A stretch of 64,000 nucleotides of DNA from Bordetella parapertussis (GCA_943331005.2 CALQJX020000001.1:124001-188000), one strand, 5' to 3'. Shown: positions 54,454-64,000, counted from the stretch's first letter. Made by a program: numbers and translations. Notes: generated from the letters alone by a model not told the origin.

Positions 54454-55032
54454 ATGCTGTTCAACAACTTTTCCGATGCAGAGCTGGTTCTTGCTTATCA
54501 GCAAGGACAGGAGCAAGCCCTTTCTGTACTTATTACCCGTCACAAAGATGCGGTGTACACCTCTTTGTACATGCTGGTAAAAGACAAGTATCTGGCTGAA
54601 GATCTCTTTCAGGATACCTTCCTGAAAATAATAAAGACCATTAAAGAAGGCCGATACAGCGAGCAGGGCAAATTCCTGCCATGGGCTGTGCGTGTTGCCA
54701 GGAACCTGTGTATGGACTACTTCAGGCGCACCCGTCTGCAGATAGCTGTTACCCTGCCCGACGGACAGGACATATCTGCACTGATGGGCACTGCAGAACT
54801 TGCCTCTGAAGGCATAGAGCGCAGGCAGGTACATGAAAGTGTACGCAAGCTGGTAGAGGGTTTGCCGGAAGAGCAGCGCGAAGTGATAGTGCTGCGTGTG
54901 TATGCCGATCTCAGCTTTAAGGAAATATCCGAACTGACCGGCGTAAGCATCAATACAGCACTGGGCCGCATGCGATATGCACTAATTAACATGCGTAAAT
55001 TAATAGCGGACAAACAGTTAGTTTTGCGTTAA
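54454..55032 (+). CDS. ECF-type RNA polymerase sigma factor
   Basis: This 192-residue sigma-70 family protein has region 2 (ALSVLITRHKDAVYTSLYML, LAEDLFQDTFLKI, FLPWAVRVARNLCMDYFRR) and region 4 (LPEEQREVIVLRVYADLSF, KEISELTGVSINTALGRMRYA). No anti-sigma factor gene is next to it; the gene that follows is rsmE, 21 bases away. Many Bacteroidota ECF factors without a partner act by level of expression. Targets unknown. Confidence 0.9.
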   Translation: MLFNNFSDAELVLAYQQGQEQALSVLITRHKDAVYTSLYMLVKDKYLAEDLFQDTFLKIIKTIKEGRYSEQGKFLPWAVRVARNLCMDYFRRTRLQIAVTLPDGQDISALMGTAELASEGIERRQVHESVRKLVEGLPEEQREVIVLRVYADLSFKEISELTGVSINTALGRMRYALINMRKLIADKQLVLR

Positions 55033-55053
55033 TTTATTTTGTTATTTTGCATT

Positions 55054-55770
55054 ATGTCAGATCTACACCGCTTCTTCTACCCGGAGGCCATGACCGCAAA
55101 AGGTGTTGTAACGCTTGAGTCCGATACTGCAAAACATATTTGGCAGGTATTGCGTATGGACGAAGGAGACCGTATCATGCTTACCGATGGTAAGGGTACC
55201 ATTGCGAATGGTGAGATACAGTTTGCCGAAAGGCATAAGTGCAACGTAAGAATACTGGATACCACCTTTGAAGAAAGGCAGGGAAACCAGTTGCACCTTT
55301 GTGTAGCCTTCACCAAAAACAATGCCCGCAACGAATGGCTGCTTGAAAAAGCTACCGAACTCGGCGTAGGCTCTATTACACCTATTTCTTCTTCCCGTTT
55401 CCAGAAAACACATATCCGTCACGACAGATGGGAGAAGATATTGCAGTCGGCAATACTGCAGTCTCAGCAAAGCTATCTGCCCGAACTGACACAGCTGATG
55501 CCGCTGGCTACTGCGCTGAACAAATTCAGCAGCGTGCCGCAAAAGCTGATCGCACATTGCTATCCCGACTCGCCTAAACACACACTGACCGAAATGTTAA
55601 AAGGATCGGCAGATGCGGTGATATTGATAGGCCCTGAGGGAGATTTCTCGCAGGATGAAGTAGATTTGTGTGTAAGCAACGGTTATGCGCCGGTGACACT
55701 GGGTACACAAAGGTTGCGTACCGAAACTGCCGCCATGAGTGTAGCTGCTTACTACAATCTGATCTCCTGA
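55054..55770 (+). CDS. rsmE: 16S rRNA (uracil1498-N3)-methyltransferase
   Basis: This 238-residue SPOUT methyltransferase has an N-terminal PUA-like domain (HRFFYPEAM, HIWQVLRMDEGDRIMLTDG) and the knotted AdoMet site at the C-terminus (LIGPEGDFSQDEVDL, then LGTQRLRTETAAM). It methylates U1498 of 16S rRNA in the 30S subunit. ATG 55054 gives the normal start MSDLHRFFYP. Its TGA overlaps the ATG of the next gene by one base (TGATG). Confidence 0.95.
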   Translation: MSDLHRFFYPEAMTAKGVVTLESDTAKHIWQVLRMDEGDRIMLTDGKGTIANGEIQFAERHKCNVRILDTTFEERQGNQLHLCVAFTKNNARNEWLLEKATELGVGSITPISSSRFQKTHIRHDRWEKILQSAILQSQQSYLPELTQLMPLATALNKFSSVPQKLIAHCYPDSPKHTLTEMLKGSADAVILIGPEGDFSQDEVDLCVSNGYAPVTLGTQRLRTETAAMSVAAYYNLIS

Positions 55771-56456
55771 TGCGTATCAAAAACTTATTCTTCCCCTTCC
55801 TGCTTCTGTTGTCGGCAACCGGCAATGCACAGAGCATGAAGATGGGTTTGCTTGTATATAATGGCGGTGGCGACTGGTATGCCAACCCTACCTCTCTGAA
55901 GAACCTGGCTGCATTCTGTAATGAACAGTTGCACACCAGCTTCGATCTGAAAGAGGCACAGGTGGAAATTGGCAGCCCCGACCTTTTCAACTATCCTTTC
56001 ATTCATATGACAGGCCACGGCCGCTGGGCTGTGAGCGATGCAGAAGCAAAGAATCTGCGCAAATACCTGGAAAGCGGCGGGTTCCTGCATATTGATGATA
56101 ACTACGGCATGGACCCCTATGTGCGCCCGGCGCTCAAAAAGGTCTTCCCCGAGCTGGATCTGGTGGAACTTCCTTTTTCTTATCCGGTCTATCATCAGAA
56201 ATTCAACTTCAATAACGGACTACCCAAAATACACGAACACGACGAAAAACCACCCAAGGGCTATGGCCTGATCTACAAAGGCAGGCTGGTGTGTTTTTAC
56301 AGTTACGACACCGATCTGGGTGATGGCTGGGAAGACACCGATGTGCACCACGACTCGCCTGAAAAAAGACTTTCAGCTTTGCAAATGGGTGCCAATATGA
56401 TACAATATATCTTCACCGTAAACGGCGATAACGGCAAAGAACAAAGCAAGAAATAA
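55770..56456 (+). CDS. DUF4159 domain-containing exported protein
   Basis: This 228-residue protein has a signal peptide (LFFPFLLLLSATGNAQ). The DUF4159 domain covers nearly all of the mature part: RLVYNGGGDWYANPTSL-like start (GLLVYNGGGDWYANPTSLKN), PFIHMTGHGRWAVSDAEAKN, and GGFLHIDDNYGMDPYVRP. The domain is related to glutamine amidotransferase-like folds and is often near MoxR/BatA genes. It is translationally coupled to rsmE. Function unknown. Confidence 0.88.
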   Translation: MRIKNLFFPFLLLLSATGNAQSMKMGLLVYNGGGDWYANPTSLKNLAAFCNEQLHTSFDLKEAQVEIGSPDLFNYPFIHMTGHGRWAVSDAEAKNLRKYLESGGFLHIDDNYGMDPYVRPALKKVFPELDLVELPFSYPVYHQKFNFNNGLPKIHEHDEKPPKGYGLIYKGRLVCFYSYDTDLGDGWEDTDVHHDSPEKRLSALQMGANMIQYIFTVNGDNGKEQSKK

Positions 56457-56470
56457 CGAAACAATTGTAC

Positions 56471-56516
56471 TATAAAAGAGAAAGGCGACCCACATGGATC
56501 GCCTTTCTCTTTTATA
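56471..56516. terminator. Strong bidirectional terminator
   Basis: A perfect 18-bp inverted repeat (TATAAAAGAGAAAGGCGA) with a 10-base loop has an A-rich left arm and T-rich right arm. It lies between the convergent DUF4159 and giant PKD genes. Confidence 0.9.
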
Positions 56517-56529
56517 ACCGAATCAAGGT

Positions 56530-59500
56530 TTATTTCACCAGTGTCACATCGCCCTTTATGTGCACATCTTCGCCGGTATAGCAGACCCCTTCAATCACGT
56601 AAACATATACATCAGGACGCGGATTGTCTCCTTTATGAGAGCCGTCCCAACCATTAGCGGCGTCGTTGAGGCCAATATCCTCGCGCTCGAACATCATTTC
56701 GCCCCAGCGGTTATATACCCTGAAGGACTTGATGGTCTTGATACCCATGCCACGCGGATAGAAGATATCGTTCTGGCCATCTCCGTTTGGTGTGAATACA
56801 TTCGGCAGGAACAACATGCTGTTATCGCAGTAGAGCAGTATCCTTACAGAGTCTGAATTGCGGCAGCCCTTATCGGAAGCTACGTCTATGTAATACGTAG
56901 TGTTCATGGTCATGCTGGCCACCGGCCCCAGACACTCGGTGCAACTCAGGGTTTCGCCCGGCCACCATTTGTAAGTAGCAATATCTGTACCCGTGGCCTG
57001 CAGCTGCGCTATAGAACCCGCCACCAATCGCTGATCGGGGCCGGCATCTACTTTGGGCAGCGGCCATATCGTAAGTGTCACAGTATTGGTATCCGGTATA
57101 CAACTACCCAGGCGGGCAATAACCATGTATATGGTAGTATATGGCGGTGTGGCCAACGGATTATAGATCGTATTACTATTGAGACCTGTAGGTGGCAACC
57201 ACAGATAAGAAGTACCACCGGTATCGAACAACTGCACCGTTACGCCTTCACATACTGCTGTGTCGCCCCATGCCTTACTGATGGTATGTGTACGCAGACC
57301 TACTGTTACCGTTGCAGAGTCTACACAACCATTGGCATCGGTGCCGGTAACGGTATAGGTAGTTGGTACTGCAGGCGTGGCCAGGGTAGGGTTGCAGGTA
57401 AGACAGGTAAGAGTGCCCGGAGGCGACCATGTATAGGTAGATGCACCATAACCCACAAGCGTTGCAGGGTCTGTAAGACAAACTACCGTATCGTGGCTGG
57501 AAGTTACATCAGGCGGCGGATTAACGATCATGGTACTGCCCAATACGCCAAAACAACCCCAGCCATCTGTCACCTTCAATGTGATAGGATAAGTGCCCGG
57601 TGTGTTGATAGTGTATGACGGAGCAGAGAGTGTGCTGGTATTGCCGTCGTAGGTCCATTCCCATGTCCTTATGGTATCCCAATAGCTGGTAGAGGAATCT
57701 ATGAACGTAAACGGAATACCGATACATACCGGACTCGGCGATGTAAACATTTTAGGGTATACCGCATTTACCTTGATGGTGTCGAGACCGGTGCTTGAGG
57801 TCTGGCAGCCGGTATTGTCGCTCAGGATCAGCTTGGGTACATAGGCACCCGGCGTGGTATAAATATGTACTGCGGTGTCGGTATAAGAAACGGTAGAGGT
57901 AACCCCGTCAGAGAAGTCCCACGTAATAAAGGGCACATTGCTGAGGGTTGCAGAGAAATGAACTGCTAGCGGTGCACAACCTTGTATGGGCGCATAAGTG
58001 AAGGCACCCGCATAACCGAATATATTGACCGGATGTGTAACGGTATCCTTACAGCCATAGGCGCTCGTAACAATGAGCCTTACCGGGAACAGACCCGAGG
58101 TTATGTACATATTGCTGGGAGATGCCACCAAAGAGGTGCCACCATCGCCGAAGGCCCAATCGTAGGTAGCTGCACCGGTACTGGTATTAATGAAATTGAC
58201 AAACAATGGTGGACACACAGAAACGGAATCGCTCATATGGAATGCAGCCACCGGCTGTGCTACAATGATCAATCCGGGCATGATGAGTATGTCTGAGCAG
58301 CCATGCGAATCATAAACGGTCAGCTTCACCGTATAGGTACCCGCAGCGGTATAGGCATGGATCGGAGTAAGGATGTTGGAAGTATCCCCGTCGCCGAAGT
58401 CCCAATGCGAATAGACGATGCCCCCTGTAGAGGTGCTGGTAAATGTGACCGGCGAGAACTTACACGGATGCGTATTGCTGGCAGTGAATGCGGCCGTAGG
58501 ATCATAGGCCGTAATGTAGGCCAGTCTGAAAATAGTGTCCTTACAACCTATGTTATCAACAACTATCTCTTTCACATCATAAGTGCCCGCAGCAGTATAG
58601 GTATGCACGGTAATAGGTGTAGTGACCGTAGAGGTACCGCCATCGCCAAATGTCCATTCGTAACTGGCGAGCGATGTGCCTGCAGCAGCACCGCTTCCAT
58701 CTGTAAAGATCACATTGAGCGGCACACAACCCGATGTGGGCAGCGCCGTGAAATTGGGTACGGGCTTGCCTACTACCACATAATTCGTTCGCATGAAGGT
58801 ATCGAGGCAGCCAAGGCCGTCTACAATAATAAGCCGTATGGTATGCCGCCCGGTTGACGATAAGAATCTATAGCCAAAAACATCTCCAAAAGTAGTAGTT
58901 GCAGGTACCAAGGCCGTTGTAGGGTACGGATTCCAGACACTCCAGGAATAGTCTACTGCAGAACCAAATGTAAACGTGTTGAAGAATGTGACCGAATCGT
59001 ATTTGCAAACGGTAGTATCATCGGCCACAAAGCTGAATACGGGAGGTCTCAGATCTATTATTTGCGTGCTGGTGTCGCGGCAGCCGCTATTGGCATTGTA
59101 AGTGGCCAGCGTAACCGTATACACTGCGATTGCCGGATAATCGTGTAATGGATTATCTGCGGTAGAGGTAAAGCCGTCGCCAAACATCCAGAGATGTGTA
59201 TCGTCTCCCAATGAGCTGTCGCCGAACTGTACCCTCGTTCGCGGGGTACATAACGACTTATATGCAATAATGGATTTGGGGGAATCTATGGTAATGTAAT
59301 CCGTAATGTAATAAGTGGCTCCCGGGCACCCGTTGTAGTAAGGGGTTACACTAACTGTAAAAACACCTGGTAAGGTATACACATGAGATACCCCCGCAGG
59401 AGTAGCCGATGTGTCGCTGATCGTTACGCCGTCATCGCCAAACTCCCACACATACCTGTCTACCGGGCCGGTAACAATGACCGGCGTGAAAGTTATGGGT

Positions 59501-61146
59501 GTGTGCGAACCGTAGCATACATGCCTTGGGGTTGCGGTAAAAGTAACAGCAGGCGGTGCACCTACCTGTATATAAATACTATCTGATACCGGACAGCCAT
59601 TGGCAGTTACCGCATGTACCACCACCCTATACGTACCTACTGCAGTGAACACATGTGAAGGGGTGGGGCCGGAACCTGCAGGAGAGCCATCTCCAAAGTT
59701 CCAGGTAAAAGAAGTAATCGGGAAGGGATAAGGTGTAGAGCCCGGACCCGGAACAGTGGTAAATGCCGATGTGCTGAATGAAACAGAAAGCGGTCTGCAG
59801 CCAGACATAGGGCCCGCATTTACACGAAAAAGAATATTGCGTACCAACAAGGTCTGCGTTACCGTATCGCGGCAACCGGTAGACGGATCTATTGCAACCA
59901 TGGTGATGGTCTTAACACCATTGGTAGTATAGGTATTGGAAACAGGGTTGCCGGTGCCGCTGCCCGGACCAAATGACCATATATAAGAAGTGCCTGCAGG
60001 GCCGGTAGCCGTAAAGTTCACAAGAGATGGCGCCGGACAGGGATCAGCAGGGTTTGCAGTAAATGTGGCTGCAGGACCGGTAACTATATGCACCACATGC
60101 GATATGACCTTGGTACAAGGTGGATTACTGATAGTAAGTGTTACCGTATAGGTACCCGGTGCAGAATAGGCATGAAAACCATTGAGCAATGTGGTATTAG
60201 GGCTCCCATCGCCATAGTCCCAGGTGCGGGTGGTATGCGGCGAGCTGGTATTGGGAAATGTAATATTGGAATAGAGACAGGCCGTATCGGGATAGGTGAA
60301 TTCGGCACGAATGGTATCTACGATCACCGGACCCAGCACTACGGTGTCTTTACAGCCGTTGGCATCTGTAACTACAAGAGATGGACTATAAGTACCAACC
60401 GATGTATACATATGCGACACCGGAGAACCAGAACCGGTACCAAAATCGCCAAATGCCCATGCGCAGGTAAGCGGCGCTACACCCGAACTGGAACTGGTAA
60501 ATGTAACAGAGCCCGGCGGGTTGCAGATGGCAAACGGCGACCAGGTGAAATTGGCAACGGGTGGATTATAAATGTGTATGTAAGAGGTTTTTACCAGAGA
60601 GGCCACACAGCCTGTGGCATTGGTCACAAACAGGGTAACGGTATAGTAACCGGGTGTACAATAGACATGAGAAGGTGTAGCACCGGTGCCCGTTGGCGAA
60701 CCATCGCCCCAGTTCCAGGAGTAGGTCATGGGGCCGGGAACACTGCCCGTACTGGTGCTGGTGAAATTGATAGGGGTGCATGGGCAAACAGCCGTATCAT
60801 CGGCATCGAAACTTACTACCGGCGGCGGATAAACGGTAATTGCCACCGTATATGTGCTCACTGCAGCTCCATTGGTAGCAGTAAGTGTTACTACATGTGT
60901 ACCCGGAGTAGTGAAACTGGAAGAAGGATCTGATAATGTGGACGAGCTGGACGGCCCGAAATTCCACACATAAGAAGTGCCGGTGGCAGGTGTTGTGGTA
61001 TTATGAAAGCTCACCAAAAGAGGTGCGCAGCCCGAGGTAGGGGTGGCGGTGAACCCTGCGGTAAGTGCCATTGCCGACTGAACCAGCAGCAAAGACAGGC
61101 ACAGCAACAGGAAGCGCCGGGCTATAGTTAAGGTAGAATTGATCAT
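56530..61146 (-). CDS. Giant PKD-repeat T9SS cargo protein, paralogue 2
   Basis: This is a 1538-residue secreted protein with a signal peptide (LLLCLSLLLVQSAMA) and mature start LTAGFTATPTSGCAPLLV, nearly the same as the protein at 34953. It has 14 PKD-type domains in the same order as that paralogue, including odd ones such as WEFGDDG and the WMFGDG unit preceded by GDDTHL. Three Ig-like units follow, two with CxxC (LTCLTCNP, LSCTECLGP), then the type B C-terminal domain (VFTPNGDGQNDIFYPRG). It has no PorP/SprF gene next to it, so it must share a partner. Expected to be a cell-surface filament or adhesin. Confidence 0.9.
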   Translation of the reverse strand: MINSTLTIARRFLLLCLSLLLVQSAMALTAGFTATPTSGCAPLLVSFHNTTTPATGTSYVWNFGPSSSSTLSDPSSSFTTPGTHVVTLTATNGAAVSTYTVAITVYPPPVVSFDADDTAVCPCTPINFTSTSTGSVPGPMTYSWNWGDGSPTGTGATPSHVYCTPGYYTVTLFVTNATGCVASLVKTSYIHIYNPPVANFTWSPFAICNPPGSVTFTSSSSGVAPLTCAWAFGDFGTGSGSPVSHMYTSVGTYSPSLVVTDANGCKDTVVLGPVIVDTIRAEFTYPDTACLYSNITFPNTSSPHTTRTWDYGDGSPNTTLLNGFHAYSAPGTYTVTLTISNPPCTKVISHVVHIVTGPAATFTANPADPCPAPSLVNFTATGPAGTSYIWSFGPGSGTGNPVSNTYTTNGVKTITMVAIDPSTGCRDTVTQTLLVRNILFRVNAGPMSGCRPLSVSFSTSAFTTVPGPGSTPYPFPITSFTWNFGDGSPAGSGPTPSHVFTAVGTYRVVVHAVTANGCPVSDSIYIQVGAPPAVTFTATPRHVCYGSHTPITFTPVIVTGPVDRYVWEFGDDGVTISDTSATPAGVSHVYTLPGVFTVSVTPYYNGCPGATYYITDYITIDSPKSIIAYKSLCTPRTRVQFGDSSLGDDTHLWMFGDGFTSTADNPLHDYPAIAVYTVTLATYNANSGCRDTSTQIIDLRPPVFSFVADDTTVCKYDSVTFFNTFTFGSAVDYSWSVWNPYPTTALVPATTTFGDVFGYRFLSSTGRHTIRLIIVDGLGCLDTFMRTNYVVVGKPVPNFTALPTSGCVPLNVIFTDGSGAAAGTSLASYEWTFGDGGTSTVTTPITVHTYTAAGTYDVKEIVVDNIGCKDTIFRLAYITAYDPTAAFTASNTHPCKFSPVTFTSTSTGGIVYSHWDFGDGDTSNILTPIHAYTAAGTYTVKLTVYDSHGCSDILIMPGLIIVAQPVAAFHMSDSVSVCPPLFVNFINTSTGAATYDWAFGDGGTSLVASPSNMYITSGLFPVRLIVTSAYGCKDTVTHPVNIFGYAGAFTYAPIQGCAPLAVHFSATLSNVPFITWDFSDGVTSTVSYTDTAVHIYTTPGAYVPKLILSDNTGCQTSSTGLDTIKVNAVYPKMFTSPSPVCIGIPFTFIDSSTSYWDTIRTWEWTYDGNTSTLSAPSYTINTPGTYPITLKVTDGWGCFGVLGSTMIVNPPPDVTSSHDTVVCLTDPATLVGYGASTYTWSPPGTLTCLTCNPTLATPAVPTTYTVTGTDANGCVDSATVTVGLRTHTISKAWGDTAVCEGVTVQLFDTGGTSYLWLPPTGLNSNTIYNPLATPPYTTIYMVIARLGSCIPDTNTVTLTIWPLPKVDAGPDQRLVAGSIAQLQATGTDIATYKWWPGETLSCTECLGPVASMTMNTTYYIDVASDKGCRNSDSVRILLYCDNSMLFLPNVFTPNGDGQNDIFYPRGMGIKTIKSFRVYNRWGEMMFEREDIGLNDAANGWDGSHKGDNPRPDVYVYVIEGVCYTGEDVHIKGDVTLVK

Positions 61147-61185
61147 AATTCAGAAAGGTCTCCATTGCTTTGGGCAAAGGACCAG

Positions 61186-61223
61186 TGTTAAAAAGACGCT
61201 AAAAAATAACAATACGTTGGAAT
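61186..61223 (-). promoter_or_regulatory. Conserved upstream element of the giant PKD genes, copy 2
   Basis: On the plus strand this reads TGTTAAAAAGACGCT, then an A-rich part, then ACGTTGGAAT. It matches the element at 39593-39631 at about three of four positions, with one base of length difference. It starts 40 bases upstream of the ATG at 61146. Confidence 0.55.
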
Positions 61224-61292
61224 TTAATACGTTTTTCTTTCATTTTTTGGTTAAATAATTGGCTTAGGGTAATATACAGCAATGTGTTATTC

Positions 61293-64000
61293 TTACTTTA
61301 TCAGGGTCACATCGCCCTTGGCCATCACCGGTTTCCCGGTGCTGCACACAGCCTCAATCACATACACATATACATCTGGTCTCATTTCTTCGCCCTGATA
61401 CATGCCATCCCAGGCATAGGTATCGTCATTGACAGGGAAATCTTTTCTTTCAAAAAGCATTTCTCCCCAGCGGTTATAGATCCTGAAGGTCTTGATATGG
61501 CTGATACCCGAACCCCTCGGATAGAAAAGATCGTTCTTTCCATCGGCATTGGGGGTAAAGACATTGGGCAGGAACACCTGTCGGCCATCGCAGAACAGAT
61601 AGATGTTTACCGAATCTGATGCACGGCAACCCTGGGCAGAAGTAACGTTCACTACAAAGGTTGTTGACTCCAGCGCCACCACCTCGGGATTGGCACAATT
61701 GTAGCAGTTGAGCCCCTTTGATGGTGTCCACTGATAGCTGGAAATATTCCTGCCTGTTGCCAGCAGCTGCACCATAGTACCTGCCAGCACCTCCTGATCA
61801 ATGCCTGCATCTACAGTAGGCATCGGGAAAACATCTATATGCACATAATGCGTATCAGGTATGCAACTACCCAGCTGAGCCACCACCGTATAGGTGATAC
61901 TGGATGCAGGGAATGCAGTAGGATTGCTGACGGTATTGCTGCTGAGACCACCGGCAGGGATCCACAGGTATTTGTGTGCACCCGTATCGAATATCGGCAC
62001 AGAGCCACCAGAGCATATTGATGTGTCGCCACCGGCAGAGCTGGTGGTGTGTGTGCGGAGCCCTACAAAAGTGGTTGCCGTGTCCTTGCAGCCATACTCA
62101 TCGGTACCTACTACCGTGAAGGTAGATGGCACAACCGGAGTAGCCGGTGCCGGATTGCAGGTAGCGCAGCCCACCGTACCCGTCGGGCCTGTCCATAAAT
62201 AGGTCTGAGCACCGAAACCCTTCAGCGACGCTGCATCGGTAACACATACCACCGTATCGGGGCTGGTAGTTACCGTTGGTGGCGGATATACCTCAATATC
62301 GTCTGTAAGTGTAGCTGTGCAGCCCCATGCATTGGAAACCGTAAGCGTAACCGGATACTTGCCCGGTATGTTCACCGCAGGGTATACCGGAGATGGCAGA
62401 CTGCTTGTATCTCCGGCAAAGGTCCAGAACCAGCTGGTAGGTGCATTCCAGTAAAAAGATGTAGAGTCTACCAGATTGAAGGGCAATCCGATACAAGCAG
62501 AAGGCCACACATCAAACTTAGCAGTCAGCTGATCGACCTTGATGGTAAACGGACCCACACTGGAGTTCTGGCAACCGGTATTGTCGCTGAGAATGAGTTT
62601 GGGCACATAGGCCCCCGGAAGGGTATATACATGCGAAGCCGTGTCTACTGCAGAAAGTGCGCTGGTACTGCCGTCGCCAAAATCCCAGATGATGTGCGGC
62701 ACATTACTTATAGCAGCACTGAAATGTACCAGATGCGGCACACAACCTGTAAGCGGGGTGTATGTAAGCGACCCCGAATAACCATACAGGTTCAGGTGCC
62801 CCTCTGCGGTATCTGTGCAGCCCCAGCTATTGGTAACAATAAGGCGAACCGGGTATAATGCCGGGGTTAGGTACATATTGGTAGGACTTACCAATGAAGA
62901 TATATTGCCATCGCCGAACTTCCAGTCGTTGAGAATGCCACCTGTGCTGGTATTGTTAAAAGACACCAATAACGGCGCACATATAGAAAATGTATCGCTC
63001 ATGGTAAATGAGGCATCGGGCTTGGCAACATTTATATAGCCCGTTTGCGTCATGGTATCTGAGCAGCCATGTATGTCTGTAACAACCAGCTTCACCGTGA
63101 AACTACCCGTAGTAGTGTAAATGTGAGTGGGCGAAGTGCCGGTAGAGGTGCCACCGTCGCCAAACATCCAGAAAGAACTTGCAAATCCTATGGACGTGTT
63201 GCTGAAATTGATCGGGTCATTGATACAAGGATGTACGTTTGATGCCGTAAACGCAGCAGTTGGTCTGTATACTGTAATGGTTCTCGGGCCTGCAGAGTCA
63301 ACACATCCTATTATATCAGACATGCGTTCTTTGACCAGATACACCCCCGATGCAGTATATATATGTGAGGTGACCGGCGTTCCCAGTAATGCGGTACTAC
63401 CGTCTCCGAAATCCCACAGGAAGCTGTTGAGCGTGGCCCCCGGCACATCTGTAGAGGTGTCGGTGAAGGTGACAGAAAGTGGCCAGCACCCGGTAGGGGG
63501 AACGGCCATAAAGCCCGGTCGGGGATCACCCACTATTACATAATTGACCTTAGTAACCGACTCCCAGCACCCTTGTGCAGTATATGCTGTCAGCGTTACT
63601 GTGTATACCCCGCCCACCGTAAAGGTATCTGTCATCGTAAGCCCCTTCCAGTATGGCTTATGTAAACCATTCACATACCATCTTACCGTATCTGGCGGTC
63701 CTCCCGGAAAAACACCGGTGAAGCGCACAGTATCTCCTACACACACTGCCGTATCGTGCCCGTAAAAATCGATGGGCAGGTGCCCCATTGTAATGATGGA
63801 ATAGGCAGTGTCGCGGCAACCACTGGTAGCATTATAAGTAGCAAGTGTCACCGTATAGGTGCCTATAGCAGAATAGGTATGTATGGGATCGTCTACGGTA
63901 GAGGTAGCCCCGTCGCCAAACATCCACAGATGGGTATCATCTCCCAGCGATCTGTCGTAGAACTGTATTGTGGTTGGCGCATAACAGACAGTAGAATGAC
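61293..64000 (-). CDS. Giant PKD-repeat T9SS cargo protein, paralogue 3 (N-terminal part outside window)
   Basis: This is the C-terminal part, about 900 residues, of a third paralogue. The frame is open to the window edge and carries the segment FYDRSLGDDTHLWMFGDG across 63924-63990, which matches the eighth PKD domain of the other two. The remaining PKD domains follow in the same order. The CxxC units (VGCATCNP, LNCYNCANP) and the type B C-terminal domain (VFTPNADGKNDLFYPRG) come last; NGDG is NADG here. The gene lies upstream of paralogue 2 on the same strand, 146 bases apart. Confidence 0.9.
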   Translation of the reverse strand, partial: HSTVCYAPTTIQFYDRSLGDDTHLWMFGDGATSTVDDPIHTYSAIGTYTVTLATYNATSGCRDTAYSIITMGHLPIDFYGHDTAVCVGDTVRFTGVFPGGPPDTVRWYVNGLHKPYWKGLTMTDTFTVGGVYTVTLTAYTAQGCWESVTKVNYVIVGDPRPGFMAVPPTGCWPLSVTFTDTSTDVPGATLNSFLWDFGDGSTALLGTPVTSHIYTASGVYLVKERMSDIIGCVDSAGPRTITVYRPTAAFTASNVHPCINDPINFSNTSIGFASSFWMFGDGGTSTGTSPTHIYTTTGSFTVKLVVTDIHGCSDTMTQTGYINVAKPDASFTMSDTFSICAPLLVSFNNTSTGGILNDWKFGDGNISSLVSPTNMYLTPALYPVRLIVTNSWGCTDTAEGHLNLYGYSGSLTYTPLTGCVPHLVHFSAAISNVPHIIWDFGDGSTSALSAVDTASHVYTLPGAYVPKLILSDNTGCQNSSVGPFTIKVDQLTAKFDVWPSACIGLPFNLVDSTSFYWNAPTSWFWTFAGDTSSLPSPVYPAVNIPGKYPVTLTVSNAWGCTATLTDDIEVYPPPTVTTSPDTVVCVTDAASLKGFGAQTYLWTGPTGTVGCATCNPAPATPVVPSTFTVVGTDEYGCKDTATTFVGLRTHTTSSAGGDTSICSGGSVPIFDTGAHKYLWIPAGGLSSNTVSNPTAFPASSITYTVVAQLGSCIPDTHYVHIDVFPMPTVDAGIDQEVLAGTMVQLLATGRNISSYQWTPSKGLNCYNCANPEVVALESTTFVVNVTSAQGCRASDSVNIYLFCDGRQVFLPNVFTPNADGKNDLFYPRGSGISHIKTFRIYNRWGEMLFERKDFPVNDDTYAWDGMYQGEEMRPDVYVYVIEAVCSTGKPVMAKGDVTLIK

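Noticed and set aside
1..64000. tRNA, rRNA, tmRNA or riboswitch genes
   Set aside because: I looked in the intergenic gaps and saw no cloverleaf with a TTCGA-type T-loop, no rRNA segments and no known riboswitch core. A covariance-model scan would be needed to be certain.

Overview
The window comes from the chromosome of a Bacteroidota bacterium, most likely Chitinophagales/Chitinophagaceae-like. This rests on type IX secretion (T9SS) cargo with the gliding-motility C-terminal domain, a PorP/SprF partner, a PorX regulator, Bacteroidota-restricted families (DUF2480, DUF4293, DUF4476, DUF6089, TIGR02757) and promoters of the TAnnTTTG type. Assignments are by reading the protein sequences; no database search was run.

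Layout. 1-3.7 kb: end of the complex I operon (nuoL end, nuoM, nuoN) closed by a strong terminator. 3.7-8.6 kb: an A+T-rich accessory island. It holds a REP-associated tyrosine transposase (RAYT) gene between two related palindromes, a 1048-residue PLD-nuclease/SF2-helicase/DUF3427 protein translationally coupled to a NUDIX hydrolase, and a small zinc-ribbon protein. 8.6-11.9 kb: yidD-rnpA-rpmH and an ABC exporter pair. 12-34 kb: mainly housekeeping and envelope genes (a PKD-type T9SS protein, DUF2480, a PadR-controlled membrane protein, porX, a GNAT enzyme, a large hybrid histidine kinase, serS, dgt, a TonB-dependent receptor, DUF4476, a Na+/H+ antiporter). 34-39.5 kb: a PorP/SprF gene directly abutting a giant PKD protein gene. 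39.8-45.4 kb: enoyl-CoA hydratase, the CoA-transferase pair scoAB, an L,D-transpeptidase and an S41 protease. 45.8-49.6 kb: a Mu-phage-like early gene cluster (MuB-like ATPase, DnaA domain IV-like protein, Gam) with a divergent LexA/CI-type repressor, but no transposase. 49.6-56.5 kb: dipeptide epimerase, GT39 glycosyltransferase, TIGR02757, di-haem peroxidase, ECF sigma factor, rsmE, DUF4159. 56.5-64 kb: two more giant PKD genes in tandem, the last cut by the window edge.

How the parts fit. The four PKD/CHU_C proteins, the PorP/SprF protein and PorX belong to the T9SS surface-display system. Three of the giants are colinear paralogues, and two share a conserved upstream element. The two accessory regions (the RAYT/helicase/NUDIX island and the transposase-less Mu-like cluster) are the best places to look for undescribed biology. 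No tRNA, rRNA or CRISPR array was seen.
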